A stretch of DNA of 64,000 nucleotides from CAZPKH01 sp964587165 (GTDB lineage: Bacteria > Bacteroidota > Bacteroidia > Bacteroidales > Muribaculaceae): positions 1 through 64,000 of the forward strand of contig CAZPKH010000005.1 of assembly GCA_964587165.1 (NCBI GenBank), in the 5' to 3' direction. Position numbers and translations under genes: made by a program. Position 1 is the stretch's first letter. Each line of letters begins with the position of its first letter. Below, piece after piece: positions 24,647-33,689 of the stretch. The notes beneath the pieces were generated by a model. That model saw nothing but the letters and a program-made list of their open reading frames with translations. It was not told the origin of the DNA and made no database searches.

Positions 24647-25753
24647 ATGTTTCAGAGCGTAATACCCGATTCTGTGGCTGCCGGTGCCGGCGATGCTCTC
24701 GCTTCGCTCGAGAGCGAGGTGAAGCAAGATATTTCGGCGATCGAGACAGGACAGCTTGATACGCTGATCCACGATCTGTCGACCAATCTCGTACAGTTTG
24801 CCATACATCTGGCGATAGCAATAATAGTATTCTACGCCGGGCGGTTTGTCATCAATAAGCTATACGGCATGGTTGCGGCGATAATGTTGCGACGCAAGGT
24901 CGACCGCTCTCTATCTACGTTTGTGCTGTCGCTGATAAAGATTGTGCTCTTCTTCCTGCTGATAGTCATCGTGATAGGGATTGTCGGCATCGAGACATCG
25001 TCGTTCATAGCCCTCTTCGCCTCTGCCGGTGTGGCCATCGGTATGGCACTGAGCGGCACCCTCCAGAACTTTGCAGGCGGTGTGCTTATCCTGTTGCTCA
25101 AACCCTATAAGATAGGCGATTATATCGAAGCGCAGGGGTATGCGGGCACTGTGACCGAGATACAGATTTTTTCGACAATCATCTGTACGCCTGATAATAA
25201 GTCGATAATTATACCTAACGGCGGACTATCGACAGGTTCGATCAACAACTGGAGCCGCGAGGAGTACCGCCGCGTGGACTGGAGCGTAGGCATAAGCTAC
25301 GGCGACTCCGTAGCAGCTGCCCGCGAGGCGATTTTCAAGATCATAGAGACCGACCCGCGCATAGTGCGCCAGTTTATTGAGGACGATACGGATCCGGATA
25401 AACCCGCAGCTGCTGAAGCCCCCGCCGAAGAAGCACCGAAACGTCGCGGGCTCTTCAGTCGCTTGTTTGGAAGCCGCCGCCGGGCATCGAAGCCCGCGGC
25501 TGCCCCCGCTGCCGATGCTCTGCAGAGCATTCGGCCCAAGATCGACTGCTCGCCGCGTGTGTTCGTAGCCGAACTTGCCGATTCGAGCGTCAACCTCACC
25601 GTCAGGGCATGGACCCGCTCGGTGAACTACTGGGGCGTGTACTACGAGATACTCGAACGTATCTATACCGAGCTCCCCGATGCGGCCGGAGTGAGCTTCC
25701 CCTTCCCGCAGATGGATGTGCACATGGATCGCACCGATCTTGCTAAAGATTGA
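24647..25753 (+). CDS. mscS: MscS-family mechanosensitive channel with a basic insert
   Basis: A 368-residue small-conductance mechanosensitive channel that releases solutes under hypo-osmotic shock. It has three hydrophobic helices (about 40-65, 80-105, 110-140). The pore-lining helix is Ala/Gly-rich (ASAGVAIGMALSGTLQNFAGG) and leads into KPYKIGDYIEAQGYAGTVTEI and IPNGGLSTGSINNWS, all MscS hallmarks. The cytoplasmic domain is interrupted at about residues 245-300 by an insert rich in Ala, Pro and Arg (EAPAEEAPKRRG, FGSRRRASKP) that E. coli MscS lacks. It sits 6 bp after the C11 protease gene. Confidence 0.94.
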   Translation: MFQSVIPDSVAAGAGDALASLESEVKQDISAIETGQLDTLIHDLSTNLVQFAIHLAIAIIVFYAGRFVINKLYGMVAAIMLRRKVDRSLSTFVLSLIKIVLFFLLIVIVIGIVGIETSSFIALFASAGVAIGMALSGTLQNFAGGVLILLLKPYKIGDYIEAQGYAGTVTEIQIFSTIICTPDNKSIIIPNGGLSTGSINNWSREEYRRVDWSVGISYGDSVAAAREAIFKIIETDPRIVRQFIEDDTDPDKPAAAEAPAEEAPKRRGLFSRLFGSRRRASKPAAAPAADALQSIRPKIDCSPRVFVAELADSSVNLTVRAWTRSVNYWGVYYEILERIYTELPDAAGVSFPFPQMDVHMDRTDLAKD

Positions 25754-25790
25754 ATAATACTCTATAGTTCAGAAATATAACGTCAAAATC

Positions 25791-26477
25791 ATGAAATATC
25801 CGGCAATACTTGCTATTGCGATGATGCTGCCGTCGGCGGCCTTCGCCCAGACTATTGCTCCGCAGGATGAGGAGCAGGAGGTATTCACTGTGGTCTACGA
25901 CTCGATCCGCTCTCAGATCGAAGCTCGACCCGAGATGCGTCGCTCGCTGGTATCGAGATTTGTCGATGCCGACACCACCCTCACCAACCCCGAGCTTGCA
26001 ATAGTGTACTACGGACAGTCGATGACTCCCGGCTACGACCCTGATCTGAAATATCAGGATGTCGACGATGCAATAGCCGCAGGCGACGTGTCGCTTGCCA
26101 TGACTCTGGCCGATGAAGCGCTGAGGCGCAATCCGGTGTCGCTCCCGATGCTTTTCAACCTTTACGGTCTCTGTTCTATAAGCGAGGCTCCCGCCCTGAA
26201 AGCCCGCTGCCAGCCTCTGCAGAGCCGTATTCTGATGCTTTGCGACATGATCGCCGAATCGGGCATGGGTATCTCGCCGGAGATGCCTTGGTGTGTGATC
26301 TCGGAGGCCGACATGAACGAGTATCTCACCAAATATATGCAGATACAGCGCGAACTCGACCGCACCGACAAGGGCGATGAGAAAGCGGTGAAAGTGCGCC
26401 TCAACGGGCTCGATCAGGATGTCATATTATACTTCGACCTGATGCTCGCAAATCAGGCCCGCAAAGCTCTCAAATAA
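25791..26477 (+). CDS. DUF4919 domain exported protein
   Basis: A 228-residue protein with a cleavable signal peptide (about 1-19, ending AFAQ) and a helical domain matching the Bacteroidetes DUF4919 family as I recall it: SLVSRFVDADTTLTNPELAIVYYGQSM, then paired helices and DVILYFDLML near the end. The helices around 85-125 look TPR-like (AMTLADEALRRNPVSLPMLF). Function unknown. It is in the operon with mscS (37 bp upstream), and its stop is immediately followed by the yfhO-like ATG. Confidence 0.78.
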   Translation: MKYPAILAIAMMLPSAAFAQTIAPQDEEQEVFTVVYDSIRSQIEARPEMRRSLVSRFVDADTTLTNPELAIVYYGQSMTPGYDPDLKYQDVDDAIAAGDVSLAMTLADEALRRNPVSLPMLFNLYGLCSISEAPALKARCQPLQSRILMLCDMIAESGMGISPEMPWCVISEADMNEYLTKYMQIQRELDRTDKGDEKAVKVRLNGLDQDVILYFDLMLANQARKALK

Positions 26478-29102
26478 ATGGAAAGCTCATCCAAACAGCA
26501 GCCGGCTGCCACGCCTGTGAGCCTTACGCCGGCCCGGCGGCTCAGATCATGGATCACCTCAAGGCAGCTGCTCACATTCTTAGGCTCGCTTGTCGTAATT
26601 GCCATAATCGCCGTGGCCTACTTCTATCCCGACGATATGGCCGGCCACACACTCCAGCAGCACGATATGCAGCAGGGAGCAGCCAACGGTCAGCTCACCA
26701 AGGAGTTTAAGGAAGCCACCGGCGAGACTTCGTGGTGGACGGGCTCTCTCTTCTCCGGGATGCCCACATTCCAGATTTCGCCCACATACCCCTCCAACTC
26801 GCTCTTTTCATGGATCAACACCGTCATGGGGTTAGGGCTTCCGGCTCCGGCCAATCTGCTTGCCATGATGATGATCGGCATGTTCATTCTGCTGATATGC
26901 ATGCGCCTGCGGTGGTATGTGGCACTGATCGGCGCTGTGGCCTACGGCTTTTCATCATATTTCATAATAATTATAGGCGCCGGCCATATCTGGAAATTTA
27001 TCACGCTGGCCTATATCCCCCCGACGATAGCCGGCATGGTGCTTTGCTATCGCGGACGGTATCTTGCCGGAGCCGCGCTCGCTGCCGTGGCAGCCATGAT
27101 GCAGATAGCGTCAAACCATGTGCAGATGACTTACTACTTCCTCTTTGTCGTGGCAGGCTTTGTGCTGGTTTATCTGATAAAAGCTATCCGCGAGCACCGT
27201 TTGGGCCGCTTCGGCATAGCCACCGGTGCGCTCGTTGTGGCAGCGGCCCTTGCAGTGTGCGCCAACCTGCCGAGCCTTTACAACACCTACGAATACTCCA
27301 AGCAGACTATACGCGGCGGCCACTCCGAGCTCACACGTGCTGAGGCGGACAACGCATCCGACGGCCTCGACCGCGACTATATCACCCAGTACAGCTACGG
27401 ACAAGCCGAGACATTTTCGCTGCTGATACCCAATATCAAGGGTGGTGCTTCGGCAAAGCCTGTAGGCGGACAGCTCAAAGGGTTGTCGCTCTACGATCTT
27501 GACGAGGCTCAGAGCTACGGCGCTCACCCCGAGGTGGCCCAGTTCCTGCAGTTTGCAGGTCAATATTTCGGCGAGCCTGAAGGTACCAACGGCCCGGTAT
27601 ATGTCGGAGCACTGATTTTTGCACTATTCCTTGTAGGGTGCTTCATAGTGCGCGGACCGATCAAGTGGGTGCTGATAGCGCTCACGATCCTGTCGATATG
27701 CCTTGCGTTGGGGCGCAACATGATGTGGCTCACCGACCTGATGATCGACTATATGCCGATGTATTCAAAATTCCGCACCCCGGAGTCGATACTCGTCATT
27801 GCCGAGTTCACCATGCCTCTGATGGCCGCTCTTGCCCTGCAGCAGCTCCTCACTGTCAAGGGTGCAGCGACGATCTATGCCAAGCCGCTGTATATAGGGT
27901 TCGGTATAACGATGTTCTTCTGTCTTGCCGCAATGGTCGTACCGTCGGTATATGGCGACGTGATCACTGAGGCTGACCGCTATATCGACCGCCAGATCAC
28001 CGAATATATGATGCAGGCTTACGGCCTGACGGCTGCCGACGCTTCGATGTACGGCCTGTCGAATCCTCAGATCTACGACGCCGTGGCCTCCCTGCGCTAC
28101 AGCATGATAGAGACCGACGCCCTCCGCTCGCTGCTGGTGTGCGCTTTCGGTCTCGGATTTATCCTGCTGTATTTCCACCGCAAGATCTCGGCTGTCATCG
28201 CTGCAGCCGGTATCGGTGTGGTGGTGCTCGTCGACCTGTTTACCGTCAACAAGCGGTACCTCGACTCCGAGTCGTTTGTGGCCGATACTACATACGCATC
28301 CTCCGAGGGTATACAGCCTACCGAAGCCGACAAGCTGATACTTCAGGATCGAGATCCCAACTATCGCGTGATGGATATACCGCGCTTCCAGATGCCTGAG
28401 CCGTCGTATTTCCACAAAGCCATAGGCGGCTACCATGCCGCCAAGCTCACCCGCTATCAGGATCTTATCGACCGGCATCTGATACATGTGGCTATGGGGC
28501 AGCCTGATTCGACTGATCTCCGTGTGCTCAACATGCTCAATGCCCGCTATATCGTGATGGGGCCGTCGGCTCAGGATGTGTACCCGAATCCTGATGCTCT
28601 GGGCAATGCATGGTTTGTCGACTCGATAGTATATGTCGGATCGGCCGATGCCGAGATGGCCGAGCTCGACCGCATAGATCCCGCCACTACGGCGGTGGCC
28701 GACAGCAAGTTCAAGTCTATCCTCGGCGAAGCGGCAGCAGTCGCTCCCACCGATACTATCGTGCTGACCTCTTATGCTCCCAACCGTATAGCCTATCGCA
28801 GCCGTTCGGCTCGCGGAGGTGTGGCGGTGTTCTCTGAGGTATACTTCCCCTGGGGGTGGGAGGCTACGGTCGACGGCAAAGCTGCCGAAGGTATAGCGTG
28901 CGTGGACTATGTGCTCCGCGGTATACGCCTGCCCGCCGGCGAGCACGAGGTTGTGATGTCGTTCACACCTTCGAGCGTCGAGAGCACTGTATCGGTAGCT
29001 ACGGTGTCGGTGATCGTGATCTACACACTGGTGGCTCTGGCCCTGTTGGCATGGCTGACAGGGTGGGGCACACCTCGCCGCCGGGAGGAGCAGCCTAAGT
29101 GA
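26478..29102 (+). CDS. YfhO-family multi-pass membrane protein
   Basis: An 874-residue protein with a single N-terminal helix (about 30-52), an extracytoplasmic stretch, a dozen or so further membrane helices (about 110-610), a large C-terminal extracytoplasmic domain (about 620-840) and a final helix (about 845-865) with a basic tail. This architecture, with YFPWGWEATVDGK in the C-terminal domain, matches YfhO. YfhO is a GT-C-like family implicated in lipoteichoic acid or membrane polymer glycosylation in Firmicutes; the role in Bacteroidetes is unknown. Its start is contiguous with the DUF4919 stop, and its TGA overlaps the next gene's GTG. Confidence 0.9.
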   Translation: MESSSKQQPAATPVSLTPARRLRSWITSRQLLTFLGSLVVIAIIAVAYFYPDDMAGHTLQQHDMQQGAANGQLTKEFKEATGETSWWTGSLFSGMPTFQISPTYPSNSLFSWINTVMGLGLPAPANLLAMMMIGMFILLICMRLRWYVALIGAVAYGFSSYFIIIIGAGHIWKFITLAYIPPTIAGMVLCYRGRYLAGAALAAVAAMMQIASNHVQMTYYFLFVVAGFVLVYLIKAIREHRLGRFGIATGALVVAAALAVCANLPSLYNTYEYSKQTIRGGHSELTRAEADNASDGLDRDYITQYSYGQAETFSLLIPNIKGGASAKPVGGQLKGLSLYDLDEAQSYGAHPEVAQFLQFAGQYFGEPEGTNGPVYVGALIFALFLVGCFIVRGPIKWVLIALTILSICLALGRNMMWLTDLMIDYMPMYSKFRTPESILVIAEFTMPLMAALALQQLLTVKGAATIYAKPLYIGFGITMFFCLAAMVVPSVYGDVITEADRYIDRQITEYMMQAYGLTAADASMYGLSNPQIYDAVASLRYSMIETDALRSLLVCAFGLGFILLYFHRKISAVIAAAGIGVVVLVDLFTVNKRYLDSESFVADTTYASSEGIQPTEADKLILQDRDPNYRVMDIPRFQMPEPSYFHKAIGGYHAAKLTRYQDLIDRHLIHVAMGQPDSTDLRVLNMLNARYIVMGPSAQDVYPNPDALGNAWFVDSIVYVGSADAEMAELDRIDPATTAVADSKFKSILGEAAAVAPTDTIVLTSYAPNRIAYRSRSARGGVAVFSEVYFPWGWEATVDGKAAEGIACVDYVLRGIRLPAGEHEVVMSFTPSSVESTVSVATVSVIVIYTLVALALLAWLTGWGTPRRREEQPK

Positions 29103-29521
29103 GCCTGCTGAGCCGTTGGTGGCGATCCAAAGGGTTCGGCGTGCACTCGCCGCTGGCCTACGAGATGATCACTGAGGTGCTCCGTCAGGACTACAGCTAC
29201 TACGCCTATGCAGAGTGTATCGACCCGTCAGCGCGCACACGCCGCGAACTCTTGGCTGGCAGGCTCGCCCACCGTGTGGCTGTGCGCTTCTACCGTGAGC
29301 CGATAGCTGTTGTCGGGGCTGCATGTCCGGCTGTGCTCCAAGGCATAGCCTCGGCGGGGGCCTCGTTGGTCGACGATCCTTCGCGAGCCTCGGTCGTGAT
29401 ATATACCGACAGGAAGATGTTGCCCGACAGTCAGAAAGGAATGGTATTCGAAGGGTGCCGCTCGGCCGTTGTGGTGCGACGCCCCGACCTGCCGGATTGC
29501 CGGTACAAACTTATATTCTGA
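29099..29521 (+). CDS. Short protein resembling the N-terminus of a Bacteroidetes SAM methyltransferase family; probably reduced
   Basis: A 140-residue protein with a GTG start overlapping the yfhO-like stop (GTGA) and a stop overlapping the xerD ATG (TGATG). The N-terminus WWRSKGFGVHSPLAYEMITEVLR resembles the HGIHSPF-type opening of a Bacteroidetes class I methyltransferase family usually around 240-260 residues long. The Gly-rich SAM loop (ExGxGxG) and the central catalytic half are absent, leaving a late segment with VVIYTDRKML and KGMVFEG. I infer internal loss with the frame kept open, so the product may have a non-catalytic role or be drifting. The family link is from memory. Confidence 0.6.
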   Translation: MSLLSRWWRSKGFGVHSPLAYEMITEVLRQDYSYYAYAECIDPSARTRRELLAGRLAHRVAVRFYREPIAVVGAACPAVLQGIASAGASLVDDPSRASVVIYTDRKMLPDSQKGMVFEGCRSAVVVRRPDLPDCRYKLIF

Positions 29522-30453
29522 TGCCTCAGCCTCTCACCGACACTCAGCTGCAACGCGGATTTATCGCTTACCTTATCTCCGAACGCGGTCTCAGCTCCAA
29601 CTCTGTGGAGAGCTACCGCTACGACACTACACGCCTGCTTGATTTTCTGCGTTCGGCAGGTGTCGATCCGCTTCAAGCTGATGCCGACTCGCTCCGGCTG
29701 CTGCTCGGCGACCTCCACGACCTCGGGATTGCTCCCCGCTCGCAGCGTCGCATCGTAGCCGGGATGCGTGCCTTTTTCCGCTACCTCAAGCTTGAGAGTC
29801 TGCGCCCCGATAATCCGGCCGAGCTGCTCGAACTCCCCCCAAAGGCACTTCACTTGCCGCAGGTGCTCACCGTGGCCGAGATCGACGCTATGGAGGGCGT
29901 CTACGAGCCGAACAGCTCCACTGACCCTACCTCCGAGAAGCTCCTTGAGCAGCGCAACCGCGCAATAATCGAGACTCTCTACAGCTGCGGGTTGCGCGTG
30001 TCGGAGCTTGTCGGGCTCGAAATTTCGCGGTTATACTTCGACGAAGGGTTTGTGGCCGTGCGCGGCAAGGGGTCAAAGGAGCGCGTAGTGCCGATGGCTG
30101 AAACTACCGTCGGCGAGCTGCGCGCTTGGCTGCAATGCCGCTCATCGCTTCAGGTGAAGAGGGGCGACGAGAATATCGTGTTCCTGAACCGCCGTGGCGG
30201 GCGTCTCACCCGCCAGATGATATTCACTATCGTGCGTCAGGCTGCCGAAGCTGCCGGAGTGCGCAAGAAGATCTCACCCCACACGCTGCGCCACTCCTTT
30301 GCCACACACCTGCTCGAAGGGGGAGCCAACCTTCGCGCCATTCAGCAGATGCTCGGGCATGAAGATATCACTACGACCGAGATCTATCTGCATATCGACA
30401 CGACAAGCCTCCGCTCGCAGATACTCAACTTTCACCCGCGAAACACCCGATGA
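29521..30453 (+). CDS. xerD: Tyrosine recombinase XerD
   Basis: A 310-residue site-specific recombinase that, with XerC, resolves chromosome dimers at dif. It has an N-terminal SAM-like core-binding domain (about 8-100). The catalytic domain carries the Arg in YSCGLRVSEL, the Lys in RGKGSKERVVP, HTLRHSFATHLLEGGANLR with the H-x-x-R pair, LGHEDITTTEIYLHI with the second His and the nucleophilic Tyr. The length is standard. The start at 29521 follows from the TGATG coupling with the preceding gene. It is a chromosomal operon member, with no attachment site or excisionase nearby, so a phage integrase is unlikely. Confidence 0.95.
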   Translation: MPQPLTDTQLQRGFIAYLISERGLSSNSVESYRYDTTRLLDFLRSAGVDPLQADADSLRLLLGDLHDLGIAPRSQRRIVAGMRAFFRYLKLESLRPDNPAELLELPPKALHLPQVLTVAEIDAMEGVYEPNSSTDPTSEKLLEQRNRAIIETLYSCGLRVSELVGLEISRLYFDEGFVAVRGKGSKERVVPMAETTVGELRAWLQCRSSLQVKRGDENIVFLNRRGGRLTRQMIFTIVRQAAEAAGVRKKISPHTLRHSFATHLLEGGANLRAIQQMLGHEDITTTEIYLHIDTTSLRSQILNFHPRNTR

Positions 30454-32435
30454 TGCACCGCACCTCTGCCGGCCGACGGCTCACGGACGCACTCGACCGC
30501 GTGCCGCTGCTCTTCCCGGCGGCAGCATTTACAGCCGGAGCGACTGCTGAGATGGTGTGGCGCATTGAGCTCCCGGCGGCCCTGTGTGTGGGTGTGATCA
30601 TCGGTGCCGCTATGTGGCTGATGCATTTGCGCCGCGGTGTGTGGGCTTTGGTGGCTGCTATCGCCGGAGTGTCGGTAGCATGGCCTGAGGCTCACGAGTC
30701 GTTTCCCGACGATCTGCTTGAAAGAAGCGCTTATTATGTCGCCACGATTCAGACGGTCAGAGTGGGGCATGGAGGTGTGACGCTCGAATGTCGCGTCGAT
30801 AGTGCCGCAGGTAGGGCTGTCGTCGGACGGCCGCGGATAGCGTTCACATTGCTGTCGCAGGAGCGTGTGCCGGAGCCCGGGCAGACAGTCCGGTTCGCGG
30901 CTCAGCTTGAAGCGCCGGTTTCGGCTACCGAACTGCCCGATGAGCTCGACTATTCAGCTTTCTACCGCTCGCGAGGGGTATTAGCGCGCGGTATGCTTCC
31001 GCGCGATTCGCTTAAGAGTGTAAGCGGCACGCCGGATTGGGGTGCGCGTGTGCGCGCCGGAGTCGAGGGGCGCATCATGCGCCTGCCGCTTCAGCCGGAC
31101 ACCCGGGCATTTCTCGGAGCTGTGCTCGCCGGTTCCGACGAACTCATTCAGCCCGAGGTGCGCACACGCCTGTCGGAGGCCGGAGTGGCTCACGTGCTCG
31201 CCCTGAGCGGACTCCACGTGGGTATCATAGCAATGATTTTAGGGGCGCTTCTGTTTCCGTTGCAGATGTCCGGGCATCGTAAGGCTCGTATGGCGTGCAT
31301 TATTTGCGGGATATGGTTTTTTGCCGTGGCAACCGGATGTGCAGCATCGGTGATGCGGGCTGCCGTGATGGCTACGGTGATACTTTTGGGGCGGATGCTT
31401 GAGCGCGACTCTTCGCCGCTCAATGCGCTCTGTGCAGCTGCAATAATCGTCGTAGGTATATGGCCGCGAGCGGTGCTGTCGATGGGTGCGCAGATGTCGT
31501 TTGCAGCCGCGGCGTCGATAGTTCTTTTCATGCCGGCGATCTATGCTTTGAACATGCGCCGCCGTTTGATCGCCTCCTTATTTGGGTATATCGGAGCATC
31601 GTGTGCTGCTATGATGTCGGCCGGCGCGGTGTCATTGTTTTATTTTCACACATTCCCCGTCTATTTCCTGCTGGGGAATGTGGCCGCAGCTATCCCGCTC
31701 GCTCCGTTTCTGTGCATTGGTATTGTCGATCTGATTGTATCGGCGGTCATGCCGCTCCCCGCACTACTCGCTGCCGCTACCGACTTTCTCTACCGGCTGA
31801 TCTACGGTACTGCCGACGCCGTGGCTTCGCTCCCCGGGGCAACGATCGATAATGCTTATTTTCCCGCATGGCTTTTTGTACCGATGGCTCTTGCATGGCT
31901 CGCGCTCGTGATGGCCGTCAGGCTTCCGAGCCGCAAGTTCGGGGTATTGGCTGTTGGTATGGCAGTGTTGACGGCATTATGTTTCGTGGTGTCACGCCCC
32001 GACTATCCGGACAGGGAGACATATCTCACGGCCAATCTACGCCACACTACGATAGTGGATCGGCGTGCCGACACATTACGGCTCGTCACGGCTGCCGATC
32101 CGCAGCATCATCGTGAGGTAGAGGCCAGAGCCCGCAAGCTATATGCCGACTACTGCGGTAGGCGAGGTGTCGACACAATCATTGTGAGCACGGACTCTGT
32201 AGTCGTGGCACAAGGGTGCCGGTATGCCCTGATCAATGGCCGTTACCAATTCCCCGCTCCGGCCGACGGAATCACTGTCGCTGTCGTGGCCACCGGATTC
32301 AAAGGCGACATTGCGGAGCTTGTCGAGCGGGTCCGTTCTGACACAGTTGTGCTCGGGCGTGATCTGAATCGTCGCCGCTCGCGTCGATATCACGCCGAAT
32401 GTGAAGCACTTGGCGTACCCGTCCGCGAACTATAA
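30450..32435 (+). CDS. comEC: ComEC/Rec2-family DNA uptake channel
   Basis: A 661-residue multi-pass inner-membrane protein predicted to carry single-stranded DNA into the cytoplasm during transformation. It has N-terminal helices, a periplasmic OB-like domain (about 90-200, DUF4131-like) and the Competence core opening with VAHVLALSGLHVGIIAMIL (about 248-266). About eight helices follow (to about 500), then a C-terminal soluble part (about 510-661). That tail replaces the metallo-beta-lactamase domain of Bacillus ComEC but shows no HxHxDH motif. Its ATG overlaps the xerD stop (ATGA), and it ends the operon before a hairpin terminator. Confidence 0.93.
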   Translation: MMHRTSAGRRLTDALDRVPLLFPAAAFTAGATAEMVWRIELPAALCVGVIIGAAMWLMHLRRGVWALVAAIAGVSVAWPEAHESFPDDLLERSAYYVATIQTVRVGHGGVTLECRVDSAAGRAVVGRPRIAFTLLSQERVPEPGQTVRFAAQLEAPVSATELPDELDYSAFYRSRGVLARGMLPRDSLKSVSGTPDWGARVRAGVEGRIMRLPLQPDTRAFLGAVLAGSDELIQPEVRTRLSEAGVAHVLALSGLHVGIIAMILGALLFPLQMSGHRKARMACIICGIWFFAVATGCAASVMRAAVMATVILLGRMLERDSSPLNALCAAAIIVVGIWPRAVLSMGAQMSFAAAASIVLFMPAIYALNMRRRLIASLFGYIGASCAAMMSAGAVSLFYFHTFPVYFLLGNVAAAIPLAPFLCIGIVDLIVSAVMPLPALLAAATDFLYRLIYGTADAVASLPGATIDNAYFPAWLFVPMALAWLALVMAVRLPSRKFGVLAVGMAVLTALCFVVSRPDYPDRETYLTANLRHTTIVDRRADTLRLVTAADPQHHREVEARARKLYADYCGRRGVDTIIVSTDSVVVAQGCRYALINGRYQFPAPADGITVAVVATGFKGDIAELVERVRSDTVVLGRDLNRRRSRRYHAECEALGVPVREL

Positions 32436-32438
32436 CCA

Positions 32439-32470
32439 AACGACCCGCTCTCGGCTGAGGGCGGATCGTT
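32439..32470 (+). terminator. Terminator-like hairpin after comEC
   Basis: AACGA (32439-32443) pairs with TCGTT (32466-32470); after one mismatch CCGC/GCGG and CTC/GAG continue the stem round a 4-base loop. It lies between convergent genes. There is no long T-tract. Confidence 0.6.
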
Positions 32471-32507
32471 CGTTGTATGGTATAGGGGGAGGAAGTGGAC
32501 TGGCGGA

Positions 32508-33068
32508 TCAATTGAAATCCATCTCGTCGAAACCTCCAGCTTCGAATTCGTCGTCGTTGAAGTCGGTCGACCCGTAGAAATCTTCGTCAAGATCCTCGCG
32601 TGCTGCGGCAGCGGCAGCAGCGGCAGCCTTTGCATCGATAGCTGCGTCAAACTCGTCCATCTCCACACTCTGTGCCGGCGGTGTGCCCTGCGACAGTGAG
32701 CAGATAGGCTCAATAAGGGTTTTGCCGGGCTCCGAATCGCGCATTTCGATGAAGAATGCACGGTCGGTCATATAGTCGAACACAAACATAAGCCGCTGAC
32801 CCTCATCTTCGATGAAATCGCGGAGCACACATTCGTCCATCAGATACGCATCCTCGGAGGCATCAAGCCCCATATCTTCGAGAGTGATCTCCTTCTCCTT
32901 CTCCCACGAGCTGTCGCACAGGAAGAATGAACTCATCTGATTTTTGTCGTAACCCACTGATTCGCAGATAGCGTTGCGCAGGTCGAGAAACGTGGAGTCG
33001 GCATCAATCTTGATCTCGCGTTTGAACTGATCGTCTTCGTCGCTTACTATTCTGAATTTGAAAATCAT
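32508..33068 (-). CDS. Plasmid pRiA4b ORF-3 family protein
   Basis: A 186-residue cytoplasmic protein beginning MIFKFRIVSDEDDQFKREIKI, with the pRiA4b ORF-3 (PF07929) pattern: DADSTFLDLRNAICESVGYD, SSFFLCDSSWEKEKEITLEDMG and FVFDYMTDRAFFIEM. The C-terminal 55 residues are a low-complexity acidic tail with an Ala run and repeated Asp/Glu/Phe (DLDEDFYGSTDFNDDEFEAGG). Function unknown. The longer upstream frame is rejected because it is antisense to rlpA; the start is supported by a promoter only about 27 bp upstream. Confidence 0.85.
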   Translation of the reverse strand: MIFKFRIVSDEDDQFKREIKIDADSTFLDLRNAICESVGYDKNQMSSFFLCDSSWEKEKEITLEDMGLDASEDAYLMDECVLRDFIEDEGQRLMFVFDYMTDRAFFIEMRDSEPGKTLIEPICSLSQGTPPAQSVEMDEFDAAIDAKAAAAAAAAAREDLDEDFYGSTDFNDDEFEAGGFDEMDFN

Positions 33069-33094
33069 AAAGTCGTTGTCTTTGAAAGTCACAA

Positions 33095-33122
33095 CAAATA
33101 TACTACAGTTTGTCCGAACAAA
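33095..33122 (-). promoter_or_regulatory. Promoter of the pRiA4b ORF-3 gene
   Basis: Minus strand: TTTG (33119-33122), a 16-base spacer (short), TATATTTG (33095-33102). Confidence 0.42.
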
Positions 33123-33160
33123 AAATATTTCGGCAAAAAAGATAAGCCAAAAAGACAGGA

Positions 33161-33586
33161 CTATTCTTCGACTATCTCGAGGGTGACCATGGCTGTGCCC
33201 TGGCGGAGCATACCAATATCTTCGGCGGCTTTGTTGGTGAGGTCGATTATAAGGCCGCGGCCGTGGGGACCGCGATCCACTACCTCGACGATGCAGCTTT
33301 TGCCGTTGGTGGTGTTTGTCACCCTCACTTTTGTGCCGAACGGCAATGTGCGGTGGGCGCACTGATAGCCGTTGATGTTGAGCTTCTTGCCGCTGCTTGT
33401 ACGCCGTCCGTGCCACTTGCGGCCATAGTAGGTTGCTTTGCCACGCTGATAAATCACGGGCTCGGCCGCTACGGTGTCGGAAGCCACAATCACACTGTCG
33501 GCGGCCACGCCTTCCGGCCTGTCGGCATAAGAGCTGATCGTTGCGCTGAGCAGCAAAACGAATATGCTGAAGGTAGTTCGGGACAT
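33161..33586 (-). CDS. rlpA: RlpA-like double-psi beta-barrel protein
   Basis: A 141-residue exported protein with a signal peptide (about 1-21) and a single DPBB domain: GKATYYGRKWHGRRTSSG (about 49-66), AHRTLPFGTKVRVTN (about 76-90), and VVDRGPHGRGLIIDLTNKAAEDI (within about 101-124), with the Asp-rich active groove. RlpA enzymes cut naked glycan strands of peptidoglycan at the septum. There is no SPOR domain, and no lipobox is seen, so it may be periplasmic and soluble. A -7 element TAAATTTG lies at 33609-33616 on the minus strand, about 23 bp before the start. Confidence 0.9.
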   Translation of the reverse strand: MSRTTFSIFVLLLSATISSYADRPEGVAADSVIVASDTVAAEPVIYQRGKATYYGRKWHGRRTSSGKKLNINGYQCAHRTLPFGTKVRVTNTTNGKSCIVEVVDRGPHGRGLIIDLTNKAAEDIGMLRQGTAMVTLEIVEE

Positions 33587-33608
33587 ATATAAATCATTTG
33601 GTGATTGA

Positions 33609-33616
33609 CAAATTTA
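33609..33616 (-). promoter_or_regulatory. -7 promoter element for rlpA
   Basis: TAAATTTG on the minus strand; no clear -33 box. The bases overlap an AT-rich stretch that probably also holds the divergent promoter of the AI-2E family gene. Confidence 0.38.
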
Positions 33617-33689
33617 CTAATTTTTTGTGAAAATAAACTGTCTGCGTGCGATGGGTGTTATAAATGTAGTAAACTATTGTTATGAGGGT

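Noticed and set aside
29521..30453. XerD-like gene as a phage or conjugative-element integrase
   Set aside because: It is in a coupled housekeeping operon, of standard Xer length, with no att repeats, excisionase or cargo genes nearby.
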